A stretch of DNA of 15,072 nt from Candidatus Peregrinibacteria bacterium (GCA_030637565.1 DAOWGG010000102.1:1-15072), one strand, 5' to 3'. Positions 1-6,777 are shown, numbered from the stretch's first letter. The notes: generated from the sequence alone by a model not told the origin. Numbers and translations are program-made.

Positions 1-2
1 AA

Positions 3-740
3 AAAGAAGGTGTTGATCATCGAATGGATGAGAGTAATTTTGATGTTACATTCTCACGCAATAAGCTTCGTCATGAAGTGATTCCAAAATTAAAAAAAGA
101 CTTGAAGACTCTTGAGGAAGATTTAATTCGTATCTCTCTTTCTGCTCAATTTAAAAGTGATCAATTGGAAAGAGAATCTACTCAATGGATTCTTGAAAAT
201 GTTACCGATAATTCGTTTGAACGCTCAGCTTTTTTAGAACAGACCAATGATCTCCAGGTCGAAATTTTATTTCAAATTTGTGGATATAAAGATATTTACC
301 GGGCCTCTATTGAGAAGGTTCAGCATCTTATTTATAAGGGAAAAACAGGTAAATATAAACCGCTCAGTCGTCATACCTTTGAGGTCGAATATCAACGAAT
401 CAAATTCTATACTGGCTTTTCTAAATCAGAATCACTCCCAAAAGTTACACTGACTCTTAAGTCGATTCGATGGGGTGATTACCATTTGAAATACGAAGGC
501 AATAAGCCTTTATATGCTCGATCTTGGCAACCCGGAGACCGTTTTCAGCCCGCTGGAATGAATGGTTCCAAAAAGCTTCAAGACTTCTTTGTCGATAAGA
601 AAATTCCTCGTTCAAAGCGTCATCAAATTCCGATCATCGTTAATTCGGATAATCAGATTGTATGCGTGGGGAACTTGCGTTTGGATAAACGATTTTTGGA
701 TTTAAAACCTAAAGAAACACTGACCATTAAAAGCCAATAA
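3..740 (+). CDS. tilS: tRNA(Ile)-lysidine synthetase, C-terminal part (5' end outside window)
   Basis: TilS attaches lysine to the wobble cytidine (C34) of tRNA-Ile with anticodon CAU, using ATP, so that it reads AUA and is charged with isoleucine. The frame is open to the window edge: codons before the first ATG (base 24) read KEGVDHR and run into MDESNFDVTFSRNKLRHEV, the conserved TilS stretch that follows the catalytic N-terminal domain. The SGGxDS ATP-pyrophosphatase loop must therefore lie upstream, and base 24 is not a real start. The C-terminal TilS domain is clear near the end of the gene: GDRFQPAGMNGSKKLQDFF, then KIPRSKRHQIP and a VGNLRLD ending. It stops with TAA, and the next promoter begins five bases later. 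The cytoplasmic tRNA-modification role is confident from the family. Confidence 0.93.
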   Translation, partial: KEGVDHRMDESNFDVTFSRNKLRHEVIPKLKKDLKTLEEDLIRISLSAQFKSDQLERESTQWILENVTDNSFERSAFLEQTNDLQVEILFQICGYKDIYRASIEKVQHLIYKGKTGKYKPLSRHTFEVEYQRIKFYTGFSKSESLPKVTLTLKSIRWGDYHLKYEGNKPLYARSWQPGDRFQPAGMNGSKKLQDFFVDKKIPRSKRHQIPIIVNSDNQIVCVGNLRLDKRFLDLKPKETLTIKSQ

Positions 741-744
741 GTTA

Positions 745-773
745 TTGATTATTTAATGTAATTGTTGTATAAT
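745..773 (+). promoter_or_regulatory. Sigma70-type promoter for the secreted Cys-repeat/FN3 gene
   Basis: A -35 box TTGATT (745-750), a 17-base spacer and a perfect -10 box TATAAT (768-773) are visible. Only six bases separate the -10 box from the ATG at 780, so transcription would start at or next to the A of the start codon. That implies a leaderless mRNA. The promoter directly follows the tilS stop. Confidence 0.7.
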
Positions 774-779
774 AAATAT

Positions 780-1952
780 ATGAAAAAGAATCATATACTC
801 ATTGTAGCCACCTTACTCTTCTCTGCCCTACTGGCTACTTCGGTGCGAGCGGATTATTCGCAAAAAATAACAATCGATGAAGTGATTAGCAGGCGGAGCA
901 TTACGATCACTGAACCTGGATCGGGTGAGTCTTATTTGTTACATCTTCAAAATGGCTGTGGTGATCTTAAAAAAGGGCAATCGGTTTCCTTGGTGATTCG
1001 AGGAACTCCGAACAGCAGTGGAGATATTATTAAATTGAACTCAATACATCAATGTAAAATTGATGATGCCCAACACTTCAACCAAAAGCTTTATGTTAAA
1101 TATGTTTACAGTAGCAATACCGAAGCTCGTGTACGTGATGAGTCTAATGCTGAGTATACTATTCATTATGGGCGTGACTGCGCCGCGTTGAATCGCTACC
1201 GTCGTCAGTCTATTTTCGCCCTGCAAGGCAGCAAAACCCTGAGAAAAAGTGATCGCCTTATCCTTCCTAACAAAGAGGGTATGTGCTCTATTAATTACTT
1301 AAGAAAAATAGAAGATCAAAAGCGTAAAGTTGAATCTATCGCTTCTGTAGATAAAGTTCCAACAACCATCAGATGGGTAAAAGCCTTTCCCCGAAATGGA
1401 GCCGTTTTTTTAAGCTGGCGACCTGCTCGTGATGACAAAAGAGTTGATCATTATGTCATTGGCTACAATGCCCATCAATTCCGAGCGGACGATCTTTCGG
1501 CTTCCGATATGCCCTATACCGCTATTAGTAAATCAACTCACTATACTGTAAGAGATTTGGATAATGACCGAGCGTATTATTTTTATGTAACAGCCGTTGA
1601 TAATGAAGGGCAAATGAGTTCTGATTGGAGTCCGATGGCGACCGCGGTTCCTAAAAGCTCTATCTTCTCCACGGAGGCGCCTGCCACTGGCATTTATGAT
1701 TTTAATCTTCGGGTTGACCAAGAGACATCTAAATCTTTTGTGATCCGATGGAGCTCTCATCCTTCTGCCATTCGTTATTCAGTTTATTTAGATGTGGATG
1801 GTGAACGAGAAATCTCTCTGACTGGCTATTCAAAACCCTTTATTCGCATTCTTAAAAACGATCAACGAAAAGATAAAGCAATGAAGCTCACTGTTCGTGC
1901 TTATAGCATTAGAGGATATTTAGAAAAAGGTGAATTTGAATTTGGGTTTTAG
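780..1952 (+). CDS. Secreted protein with tandem Cys-repeat domain and fibronectin type III domain(s)
   Basis: 390 residues from the ATG at 780. I prefer this start to the in-frame TTG at 762 because the -10 box TATAAT lies over the intervening codons and the ATG opens directly into a signal peptide. That peptide has MKK, a hydrophobic core to about residue 20 and a likely signal peptidase I site after VRA (residue 24). Residues about 30-96 and 105-172 look like two copies of one module. Each has a G/D-C-x-x-L element and, 32-35 residues later, a second Cys followed by K/S-I (C60/C92 and C134/C169), suggesting one disulfide per module outside the cytoplasm. Residues about 193-291 form a fibronectin III domain (LSWRPARDD, DHYVIGY, AYYFYVTAVDNEG). 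Residues about 305-384 look like a second, weaker FN3 or beta-sandwich. No anchor is seen. An extracellular binding or adhesion role is inferred. The stop shares bases with the convergent neighbour. Confidence 0.8.
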   Translation: MKKNHILIVATLLFSALLATSVRADYSQKITIDEVISRRSITITEPGSGESYLLHLQNGCGDLKKGQSVSLVIRGTPNSSGDIIKLNSIHQCKIDDAQHFNQKLYVKYVYSSNTEARVRDESNAEYTIHYGRDCAALNRYRRQSIFALQGSKTLRKSDRLILPNKEGMCSINYLRKIEDQKRKVESIASVDKVPTTIRWVKAFPRNGAVFLSWRPARDDKRVDHYVIGYNAHQFRADDLSASDMPYTAISKSTHYTVRDLDNDRAYYFYVTAVDNEGQMSSDWSPMATAVPKSSIFSTEAPATGIYDFNLRVDQETSKSFVIRWSSHPSAIRYSVYLDVDGEREISLTGYSKPFIRILKNDQRKDKAMKLTVRAYSIRGYLEKGEFEFGF

Positions 1953-2746
1953 TCGATGAATTTCACATCTTCTTCGCTCACCCAATACCAATTCCCGTTT
2001 TCAACGAGTAAATAGGTGTATTCACCATCACTGCAGGCCATTCCTCTGAAAGACTCTTCGGGGTTATTGACGTCGACCGTTTTATCCCCGAAAGCCAATT
2101 CTGGTTCTCTGGCAATTAACAAAAGATTCTTGAGAAGCTTCTCTTTTTCTTCTTTGGTGTAATCGGCTGGATTACATCCTCCCTCTTGATATTTAAGTCG
2201 AAATTTTTCAAGAAGCTTGCTCTCCTCCTTTTCCTCCATCGCTCGCTCGACCTTTTGAACGGTTGGATTGACCAATTTTTGATTCACATAATCAACGTAA
2301 GTTCCATAACTGCGCTGAGCGATTAATAAAATTACGACATAAAAAATAAGGGAGAAGACAAAAAACAGTATCCCATAAATCTTTTTTTCAATGTCTAATC
2401 GAGCGCTTTTTCGAATGTTGATCTGATAAATCAAAAACATCAACAAAGGAAGAAGTATGGCGAATAATTTTAATTCTTTTGGAAGTGAAACAAAAACATC
2501 CGTTAAGGATGTGAACCATATCAAAGCTCCGACTGCCCCCCCGATCACTGCAAAAAGAATCACTCGAATCGCTAAGCTATGATGCACCTTAGTACGAATT
2601 ACTACATCAATCATAAATTCCCAGTGCTTCCGTTCCATTCCATTTAAAATAAGGGCAAAAATCAACTCAACTAAAGAAAAAATAACCGTAAAAACGATGA
2701 AGAAGATCAGCGGAGGAATGAGTTCATTTTGAATTATGAATTCCAT
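1949..2746 (-). CDS. Four-helix integral membrane protein with soluble C-terminal domain, function unknown
   Basis: 265 residues, no family recognised. Four hydrophobic helices lie at about residues 12-34, 59-79, 93-108 and 123-143. After them comes a charged, probably coiled-coil stretch (about 160-185, rich in Glu and Lys) and a small soluble domain with two cysteines (C191, C238), ending in an aromatic motif NWYWVSEED. There is no cleavable signal peptide; the first helix looks like an anchor. The start ATG (2744-2746) has no Shine-Dalgarno site but is preceded by a promoter whose -10 box is six bases away. The gene diverges from the coiled-coil gene at 2869 and converges on the FN3 gene, with stop codons overlapping at 1949-1952. 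Function cannot be assigned from the sequence. Confidence 0.72.
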   Translation of the reverse strand: MEFIIQNELIPPLIFFIVFTVIFSLVELIFALILNGMERKHWEFMIDVVIRTKVHHSLAIRVILFAVIGGAVGALIWFTSLTDVFVSLPKELKLFAILLPLLMFLIYQINIRKSARLDIEKKIYGILFFVFSLIFYVVILLIAQRSYGTYVDYVNQKLVNPTVQKVERAMEEKEESKLLEKFRLKYQEGGCNPADYTKEEKEKLLKNLLLIAREPELAFGDKTVDVNNPEESFRGMACSDGEYTYLLVENGNWYWVSEEDVKFID

Positions 2747-2752
2747 TTTTTG

Positions 2753-2780
2753 TATTTAAGTTAATGCATTCAGCTTACAA
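2753..2780 (-). promoter_or_regulatory. Predicted promoter of the four-helix membrane protein gene
   Basis: Reading the minus strand, TTGTAA (2780-2775), 16 bases, then TAAATA (2758-2753), with six bases to the ATG. The geometry matches the promoter at 745-773 and again predicts a transcript beginning at the start codon. Confidence 0.5.
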
Positions 2781-2833
2781 GAGTTTGGCTATTTTTTAAA
2801 TCAAAAAGCTCATCGACTTGCCATCTTGTGGTT

Positions 2834-2862
2834 TTGTAAATACAATTCAAATATCTTAACAA
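2834..2862 (+). promoter_or_regulatory. Possible promoter of the small coiled-coil gene
   Basis: TTGTAA (2834-2839), a 17-base spacer and a weak -10 TAACAA (2857-2862), six bases before the ATG at 2869. The -10 is poor on its own. It is listed because the spacing repeats that of neighbouring genes and the -35 is identical to that of the divergent gene. Confidence 0.35.
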
Positions 2863-2868
2863 AATACT

Positions 2869-3279
2869 ATGTTTAAATTTCTCGTTAAGTTAGCCATCCT
2901 TGTTATTGGAATTTATATTCTGATTCAAATCCCTTTTGTCCGTGAAAAATATGAAGATATTAAAGCTTCTTTTAACGAAAAAGTAGAAAATGTGGGTGAA
3001 GAAGTTACCCGAGTTCAAGGTAAAATTGATACGGCTAAAGAAAAGGTGGATCAAACCAAAGAAACCATCACCAATATTACTGACAAAGTGAAAGATACGG
3101 CTGAAGCGGTTGAAGATGCGATGACTTCAATCAATAAAGCTCATGATACAGTTGATAAAATACTCACCGGAGAAGAGGGTGAAACCGTTCCTGAGCTACA
3201 AGCAGAAGAAACCGATGACTCAGCATCGGACGATGATCCCACTTGGGACATTGATCAAACGGAAGCTTTTGATTTGTAG
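2869..3279 (+). CDS. Small single-span membrane protein with long amphipathic/coiled-coil segment and acidic tail
   Basis: 136 residues. One N-terminal transmembrane helix (about residues 4-24) is followed by an uninterrupted helix-forming stretch (about 28-98) in which Val and Ile recur every three to four positions among Lys, Glu, Asp and Thr. This is coiled-coil or apolipoprotein-like. The last 30 residues are strongly acidic (DDSASDDD) and probably disordered. With few positive residues after the helix, an N-in orientation with an extracytoplasmic coil is possible, but topology is uncertain. No conserved family or catalytic motif is recognised. No Shine-Dalgarno site precedes the ATG. The stop lies four bases from the convergent rsmE stop. 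A structural or envelope role is only a guess. Confidence 0.7.
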   Translation: MFKFLVKLAILVIGIYILIQIPFVREKYEDIKASFNEKVENVGEEVTRVQGKIDTAKEKVDQTKETITNITDKVKDTAEAVEDAMTSINKAHDTVDKILTGEEGETVPELQAEETDDSASDDDPTWDIDQTEAFDL

Positions 3280-3283
3280 GCAC

Positions 3284-3991
3284 TTAGTTTAACAGAACGA
3301 TACTGAGAGCTGAAATAGCGGCGGTTTCTGTGCGTAGAATACGAGGGCCGAACGTGAATAAATTGGCCTTACTTTTTAGAGCTAAATCGATTTCTTTTTG
3401 GCTGTATCCTCCTTCGGGACCAATGAATAAATGAACTTCTTTTTGTTTCTGAATTTTAGGTAAATATTCATTTAAAAACTTCTTCTCTTCATATTCGTAG
3501 GCGACGTAGGCATTATTCACCTTTTCGATCACCTGATCAAAATTGACTGGGTGGCGGATAATAGGAACCTTGGTTCGTCGACTTTGTTCTGTGGCCTCAA
3601 TGCTGATCAATTCCATTCGTTCAAACTTGCTTATGCGATTCTTTTCAGTTCGCTCTGTGATTAGAGGATAAATATGACTCACTCCAATTTCGGTTGCCTT
3701 CTGAATCACCATTTCGAATAAAGCGGTTTTTTTAGGAATTGCCTGATACAAATGAACTTCAATTTCAGATTCGGTATTTCGTTCAATTTCCTCGATCACG
3801 TTCCCAACAATTTTTCGCCGGTTCATCTCTAAGATTTCGACCAAAACTTCTTTTCCTTTTTCATCGAAGATACTGAACCGACTGCCTGTTTTCATCCGCA
3901 AAACCTTCCATGCCTGAAAGACAATACGGGCATCATGGATTTCAATGACGTTCTCCTGAATGTCTGGTGATGGGATATAAAAGCGTTGCAT
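3284..3991 (-). CDS. rsmE: 16S rRNA (uracil-1498-N3)-methyltransferase RsmE
   Basis: RsmE transfers a methyl group from S-adenosylmethionine to N3 of U1498 in 16S rRNA, near the decoding site. The 235-residue protein has the usual family length and order. An N-terminal PUA-like RNA-binding region (about 1-70) is followed by the SPOUT methyltransferase domain with KATEIGVSHIYPL (98-110), EATEQSRR (132-139), the glycine-rich SAM-binding loop IGPEGGYS (190-197) and the knot segment GPRILRTETAA (215-225). All signature residues look intact. The gene starts 20 bases after the ftsK stop on the same strand, with no promoter or terminator evident between them, so it is probably the second gene of an ftsK-rsmE transcript. 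No Shine-Dalgarno site precedes the ATG. Confidence 0.95.
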   Translation of the reverse strand: MQRFYIPSPDIQENVIEIHDARIVFQAWKVLRMKTGSRFSIFDEKGKEVLVEILEMNRRKIVGNVIEEIERNTESEIEVHLYQAIPKKTALFEMVIQKATEIGVSHIYPLITERTEKNRISKFERMELISIEATEQSRRTKVPIIRHPVNFDQVIEKVNNAYVAYEYEEKKFLNEYLPKIQKQKEVHLFIGPEGGYSQKEIDLALKSKANLFTFGPRILRTETAAISALSIVLLN

Positions 3992-4011
3992 GATTCAGAA
4001 TGATTCGATCT

Positions 4012-6174
4012 TTATTCATTAACATAAATTTCTCGTGGCTTTGCGCCGTTGGATGGACCGATGGCTCCATTGTCTTCGAGAATATCGAGAATGCGAGCGG
4101 CACGAGCGTAACCGACACTCAATCGACGTTGTAAAAGGGAAGCAGAAGCTTTTCCTGTTTCTCGAATCACCTGAAGGGCATCGTTGTAAAGGTTGTCCTG
4201 ATTCGACTGATCACTTCCTGTTCCAACCATGCCTGTATCAATTCCATTTCCCTTACTAGGCGCCGTAATGCTTTCATCGTAACTCGGCTCTGTGGTAAGT
4301 TTGATTCGATTGGTCACTGCTTCGATTTCTTTGCTGGACACATAAACTCCCTGCACGCGGATTGGACGACTCATGTTTCCTGGTAAATAGAGCATATCTC
4401 CCATTCCCAGTAGGTCTTCAGCACCAATTCCATCAACGATGGTTCGAGAGTCGACTCCTGTCGCCACTGTAAAGGCGATACGAGCGGGTATGTTCGCTTT
4501 AATCACACCAGTGATCACATTCACACTTGGACGCTGTGTGGCGATGATTAAATGCATTCCCACTGCACGAGCCATTTGGGCGATTCGGCAGATAAGTGCC
4601 TCGGTTTCTTTTTTGGTGGCCTGCATCATTAAATCAGCCAACTCGTCGATCACGATCACAATTTTATGCATTCGTTTTGGTTCACCATTGTTGTATTCCT
4701 CGATATTTCGATAACCTTTTTCAGCGAACAACTGATAACGACGGTTCATCTCTCCAACGGCCCACTTCAGTGAACCATGAGCTTTATCAGGTTGAGTTAT
4801 AACAGGGGTTAGCAAATGAGGAATTCCGTTGTAAGCGGTGAGATCTACGCGCTTTGGATAGATAATAATGAACTTCAAATCTTGTGGTGAATGCTGATAA
4901 AGCAATGAAAGGAGGAACGCATTCATTCCCACCGATTTACCAGAACCTGTTGCTCCTGCAATAAGGATATGAGGCATCGCTGCTAAGTCATCCACCACAG
5001 GTTGACCGCTTACATCACGACCGATAGTTACGGTTAGCTTAGAGCTAACTGAATTGAATTCTTCTCCTTCCAAAAGCTCTCGAAGGCGCACTACCATTCG
5101 CTTTTCATTCGGCACTTCAATTCCGACCAATGCCTTTCCAGGAATCGGAGCTTCGATACGAATGGATTTTGCTGCCAATGCTAAAGCAATGTCGTTTTTA
5201 AGTGCGGTGATTTTTGTGAGTTTAACTCCTTCATGGGGCTTGAGTGTATATTGCATTACTGATGGACCGATATTTACATCTCGCATGGTTACATCTATAC
5301 CGAACTGACCGAGCTTTTCGCGGATTTTTTCTGCGTTGATTTTTAGCACCTTATCGCTCGCGAATACTTGAGAGTTCGCTTTATTAAGAAGGTCGAGAGA
5401 TGGCAATTCCCAATCACTATAATCCACCTCTTCAACTTTTGGTTTGGTGACTGGTATCGGCTTTTTCTGAATGTTAACCTTAATTTCGGCTGGCTTAGAT
5501 GGAGCTGCCTCTGGATCTTTCTTAATTTCATCCTCGCTCTCCTGATTCAAATTAGGTTTTACAATGTTCAGTTCTCCTTCTTTTGGTAAACGAGCTTTGG
5601 CTCGGGCTGAATTTCTGGTTGAGATCTGAACCCCACGACTTGGAATAAAGAGGCTGAGAATTTTTTTCAATGAAATTTCAAACGTAATAAGGATTGAAAT
5701 AACCAACACGGATCCTAGAACAACCTTTGCCCCCATATCGGATATAAAAATTCGTAACAAAACAGAAGAAAGGAATCCTGCGTACCCTCCGTGTATTTCC
5801 ACATTGTCGAGCATCGTTTCCATTCCTGTTCTCATGTGAACCAAGCCAAGCCCTGAAAAAATTAAAAGCGTGATTCCCAAATAACGAGTGGTATCGAAGC
5901 GGACTCGATGAGACAGAAATAAAGTGGCTCCTAACGCTAAAAATAGGACGGGTAGCGCATAAATTCCAATTCCAAAAATCAGTCGTAAATAAGTATTTAA
6001 GAAATCCCCGACCATCCCAGCTTTTTGGCCAATAATCAAATAAAAAATCACGGCGAGGGCGATGTAGATGACAGCACCCACCTCTCGGGCGATTCCAGAT
6101 TCGAGTTCGATTTTAAAATCTTTCTTTTTAAGACGGGTTTTCTTTCGGGCAGAAGTTACTTTTCGTTTTGGCAT
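4012..6174 (-). CDS. ftsK: FtsK/SpoIIIE family DNA translocase
   Basis: A septum-anchored hexameric ATPase that pumps DNA and clears the chromosome from the division plane. At 720 residues it is close to the short SpoIIIE-type form. Four N-terminal membrane helices lie at about residues 33-50, 62-87, 97-113 and 149-167. A Lys/Pro/Glu-rich linker runs to about 250, followed by the alpha/beta motor with Walker A GATGSGKS (407-414), Walker B IVIVIDE (505-511) and ATQRPS (545-550). The C-terminal winged-helix gamma domain (about 660-720, LLQRRLSVGYARAARILD) recognises orientation sequences. One oddity is the strongly conserved DPK after the Walker A region, which reads IIIYPK here (Y439, TAT codon, at 4858-4860). 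The start ATG opens a basic N-terminus and lies about 20 bases from a predicted transcription start. It is first in a two-gene operon with rsmE. Confidence 0.96.
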   Translation of the reverse strand: MPKRKVTSARKKTRLKKKDFKIELESGIAREVGAVIYIALAVIFYLIIGQKAGMVGDFLNTYLRLIFGIGIYALPVLFLALGATLFLSHRVRFDTTRYLGITLLIFSGLGLVHMRTGMETMLDNVEIHGGYAGFLSSVLLRIFISDMGAKVVLGSVLVISILITFEISLKKILSLFIPSRGVQISTRNSARAKARLPKEGELNIVKPNLNQESEDEIKKDPEAAPSKPAEIKVNIQKKPIPVTKPKVEEVDYSDWELPSLDLLNKANSQVFASDKVLKINAEKIREKLGQFGIDVTMRDVNIGPSVMQYTLKPHEGVKLTKITALKNDIALALAAKSIRIEAPIPGKALVGIEVPNEKRMVVRLRELLEGEEFNSVSSKLTVTIGRDVSGQPVVDDLAAMPHILIAGATGSGKSVGMNAFLLSLLYQHSPQDLKFIIIYPKRVDLTAYNGIPHLLTPVITQPDKAHGSLKWAVGEMNRRYQLFAEKGYRNIEEYNNGEPKRMHKIVIVIDELADLMMQATKKETEALICRIAQMARAVGMHLIIATQRPSVNVITGVIKANIPARIAFTVATGVDSRTIVDGIGAEDLLGMGDMLYLPGNMSRPIRVQGVYVSSKEIEAVTNRIKLTTEPSYDESITAPSKGNGIDTGMVGTGSDQSNQDNLYNDALQVIRETGKASASLLQRRLSVGYARAARILDILEDNGAIGPSNGAKPREIYVNE

Positions 6175-6199
6175 TTTTAATCAACGTTATTGCCCCCTG

Positions 6200-6228
6200 A
6201 TTGTACTGGATTCTCTCTCGGGTGACAA
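6200..6228 (-). promoter_or_regulatory. Promoter of the ftsK-rsmE operon
   Basis: On the minus strand TTGTCA (6228-6223), a 17-base spacer and TACAAT (6205-6200), both five of six to consensus. The predicted start near 6193 leaves a leader of about 20 bases before the ftsK ATG. The leader contains no Shine-Dalgarno sequence next to the start codon. Confidence 0.6.
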
Positions 6229-6233
6229 GACAT

Positions 6234-6284
6234 AGCCAAGTCCCCCTACACCTCGCGATGTGGGGGACGGTGGTGGCTGTTTTT
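6234..6284 (+). terminator. GC-rich hairpin followed by T run (intrinsic-terminator-like, plus orientation)
   Basis: GTCCCCC (6240-6246) pairs with GGGGGAC (6262-6268) around a loop containing the palindrome TCGCGA. A further AGCCA/TGGCT pair (6234-6238 with 6274-6278) extends the stem across an uneven internal loop. TTTTT follows at 6280-6284. In the plus direction this is a good intrinsic terminator, but no plus-strand gene leads into it. Read on the minus strand it lies just past the lipoprotein stop, preceded by an A run but followed by a weak T tract, so it may end that transcript or insulate the ftsK promoter. Confidence 0.5.
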
Positions 6285-6288
6285 GAAC
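6275..6288 (+). repeat. Inverted repeat flanking the lipoprotein gene, left copy
   Basis: GGCTGTTTTTGAAC. Its reverse complement matches 6706-6719 at 13 of 14 positions, the first ten being exact. It lies just outside the lipoprotein stop and overlaps the 3' end of the GC-rich hairpin. Confidence 0.4.
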
Positions 6289-6294
6289 TCTTTT

Positions 6295-6669
6295 CTACTC
6301 GGGGGCGAAGTCGGCCTTCACGCGGAAGATGGTGCCGCGAGCGACCTCGAGCGGGTCGGCTTCCGGGGCGGGCTTGTAGCCATCCGGAGTGTTGAAGTAG
6401 AGACTGTAGATGCCAGGATCGAAGGGGAGACAGTACTCCTGCCCCATCTCCGCATCACGCGTCTTACCACTGAGAACGAACTCGTCGTCCTGATGGTCGT
6501 AGACGGAGAAGCTGACCCCTGCCGGATCACTGGCTGGGCAGATGCGACCAATCAGGAAGTTCTCCGTCCCGTCGACGTCGTAGACCTCTTGGGTGATGGT
6601 GATGGGTGACTCGTCACCGCTACAGCCAATGAGGCCCAGCGTGACAATGAGAATAACGATGATACGCAT
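6295..6669 (-). CDS. Small GC-rich lipoprotein, probably acquired from another lineage
   Basis: 124 residues. The N-terminus is a lipoprotein signal: a short hydrophobic run MRIIVILIVTLG and the lipobox LIGC, with the lipidated cysteine at residue 16, then SGDE. The mature part is about 108 residues, beta-rich in appearance (FLIGRIC, VSFSVYD, IYSLYFNTPDGY), and has two cysteines (C44, C80) that could form a disulfide. It could be a small carboxypeptidase-regulatory-like or Ig-like fold, but no family is recognised. Base use differs sharply from every neighbour: by hand count 95 of 124 codons end in G or C, while flanking genes are AT-leaning. It alone has a strong Shine-Dalgarno site (AAGGAG at 6681-6676, six bases before ATG). 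This suggests lateral transfer; an assembly artefact should also be considered. Function unknown. Confidence 0.75.
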   Translation of the reverse strand: MRIIVILIVTLGLIGCSGDESPITITQEVYDVDGTENFLIGRICPASDPAGVSFSVYDHQDDEFVLSGKTRDAEMGQEYCLPFDPGIYSLYFNTPDGYKPAPEADPLEVARGTIFRVKADFAPE

Positions 6670-6675
6670 GAAGCG

Positions 6676-6681
6676 CTCCTT
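6676..6681 (-). promoter_or_regulatory. Strong Shine-Dalgarno site of the lipoprotein gene
   Basis: AAGGAG on the minus strand, six bases before ATG (6669-6667), within a purine-rich run that also contains GGAAGAG. It fixes the start codon. No other gene here has a comparable site. Confidence 0.75.
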
Positions 6682-6705
6682 CTCTTCCTTGATGGAAGTA
6701 AAATT

Positions 6706-6719
6706 GTTTAAAAACAGCC
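6706..6719 (-). repeat. Inverted repeat flanking the lipoprotein gene, right copy
   Basis: GTTTAAAAACAGCC on the plus strand, the inverted partner of 6275-6288 (13 of 14 matches). It lies inside the predicted untranslated leader of the lipoprotein mRNA. I saw no matching target-site duplication outside the pair. Confidence 0.4.
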
Positions 6720-6735
6720 GATCTTTGTAAAAGAC

Positions 6736-6753
6736 ATCAAGCCGAAGCCTGAT
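6736..6753 (-). promoter_or_regulatory. Leader hairpin with UUCG tetraloop upstream of the lipoprotein gene
   Basis: On the minus strand ATCAGGC-TTCG-GCTTGAT forms a seven-pair stem (one G-U) closed by the very stable cUUCGg tetraloop. It begins about 16 bases into the predicted leader. The T content that follows (GTCTTTTAC) is too broken for a convincing terminator. An mRNA-stabilising or attenuation role is only inferred. Confidence 0.4.
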
Positions 6754-6759
6754 CCTTTA

Positions 6760-6777
6760 ATAACAAAAGGTTGTTAT
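6760..6777. promoter_or_regulatory. Dyad symmetry (operator-like) at the lipoprotein promoter start site
   Basis: ATAACAA-AAGG-TTGTTAT is a perfect 7-4-7 inverted repeat. Its centre falls on the transcription start predicted from the promoter at 6776-6804, and one arm touches the -10 box. This is where a repressor dimer would block initiation. It could also fold as an RNA hairpin. Confidence 0.45.

Noticed and set aside
24..740. A complete 238-residue protein starting at the ATG at base 24.
   Set aside because: The frame is open to the window edge and the ATG falls within the conserved TilS sequence, so the gene is truncated by the window.
6283..6609. A 108-codon plus-strand open frame opposite the lipoprotein gene.
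   Set aside because: It is a by-product of high GC. It has no signal, motif or ribosome site, while the minus-strand frame has a lipobox, Shine-Dalgarno site and promoter.
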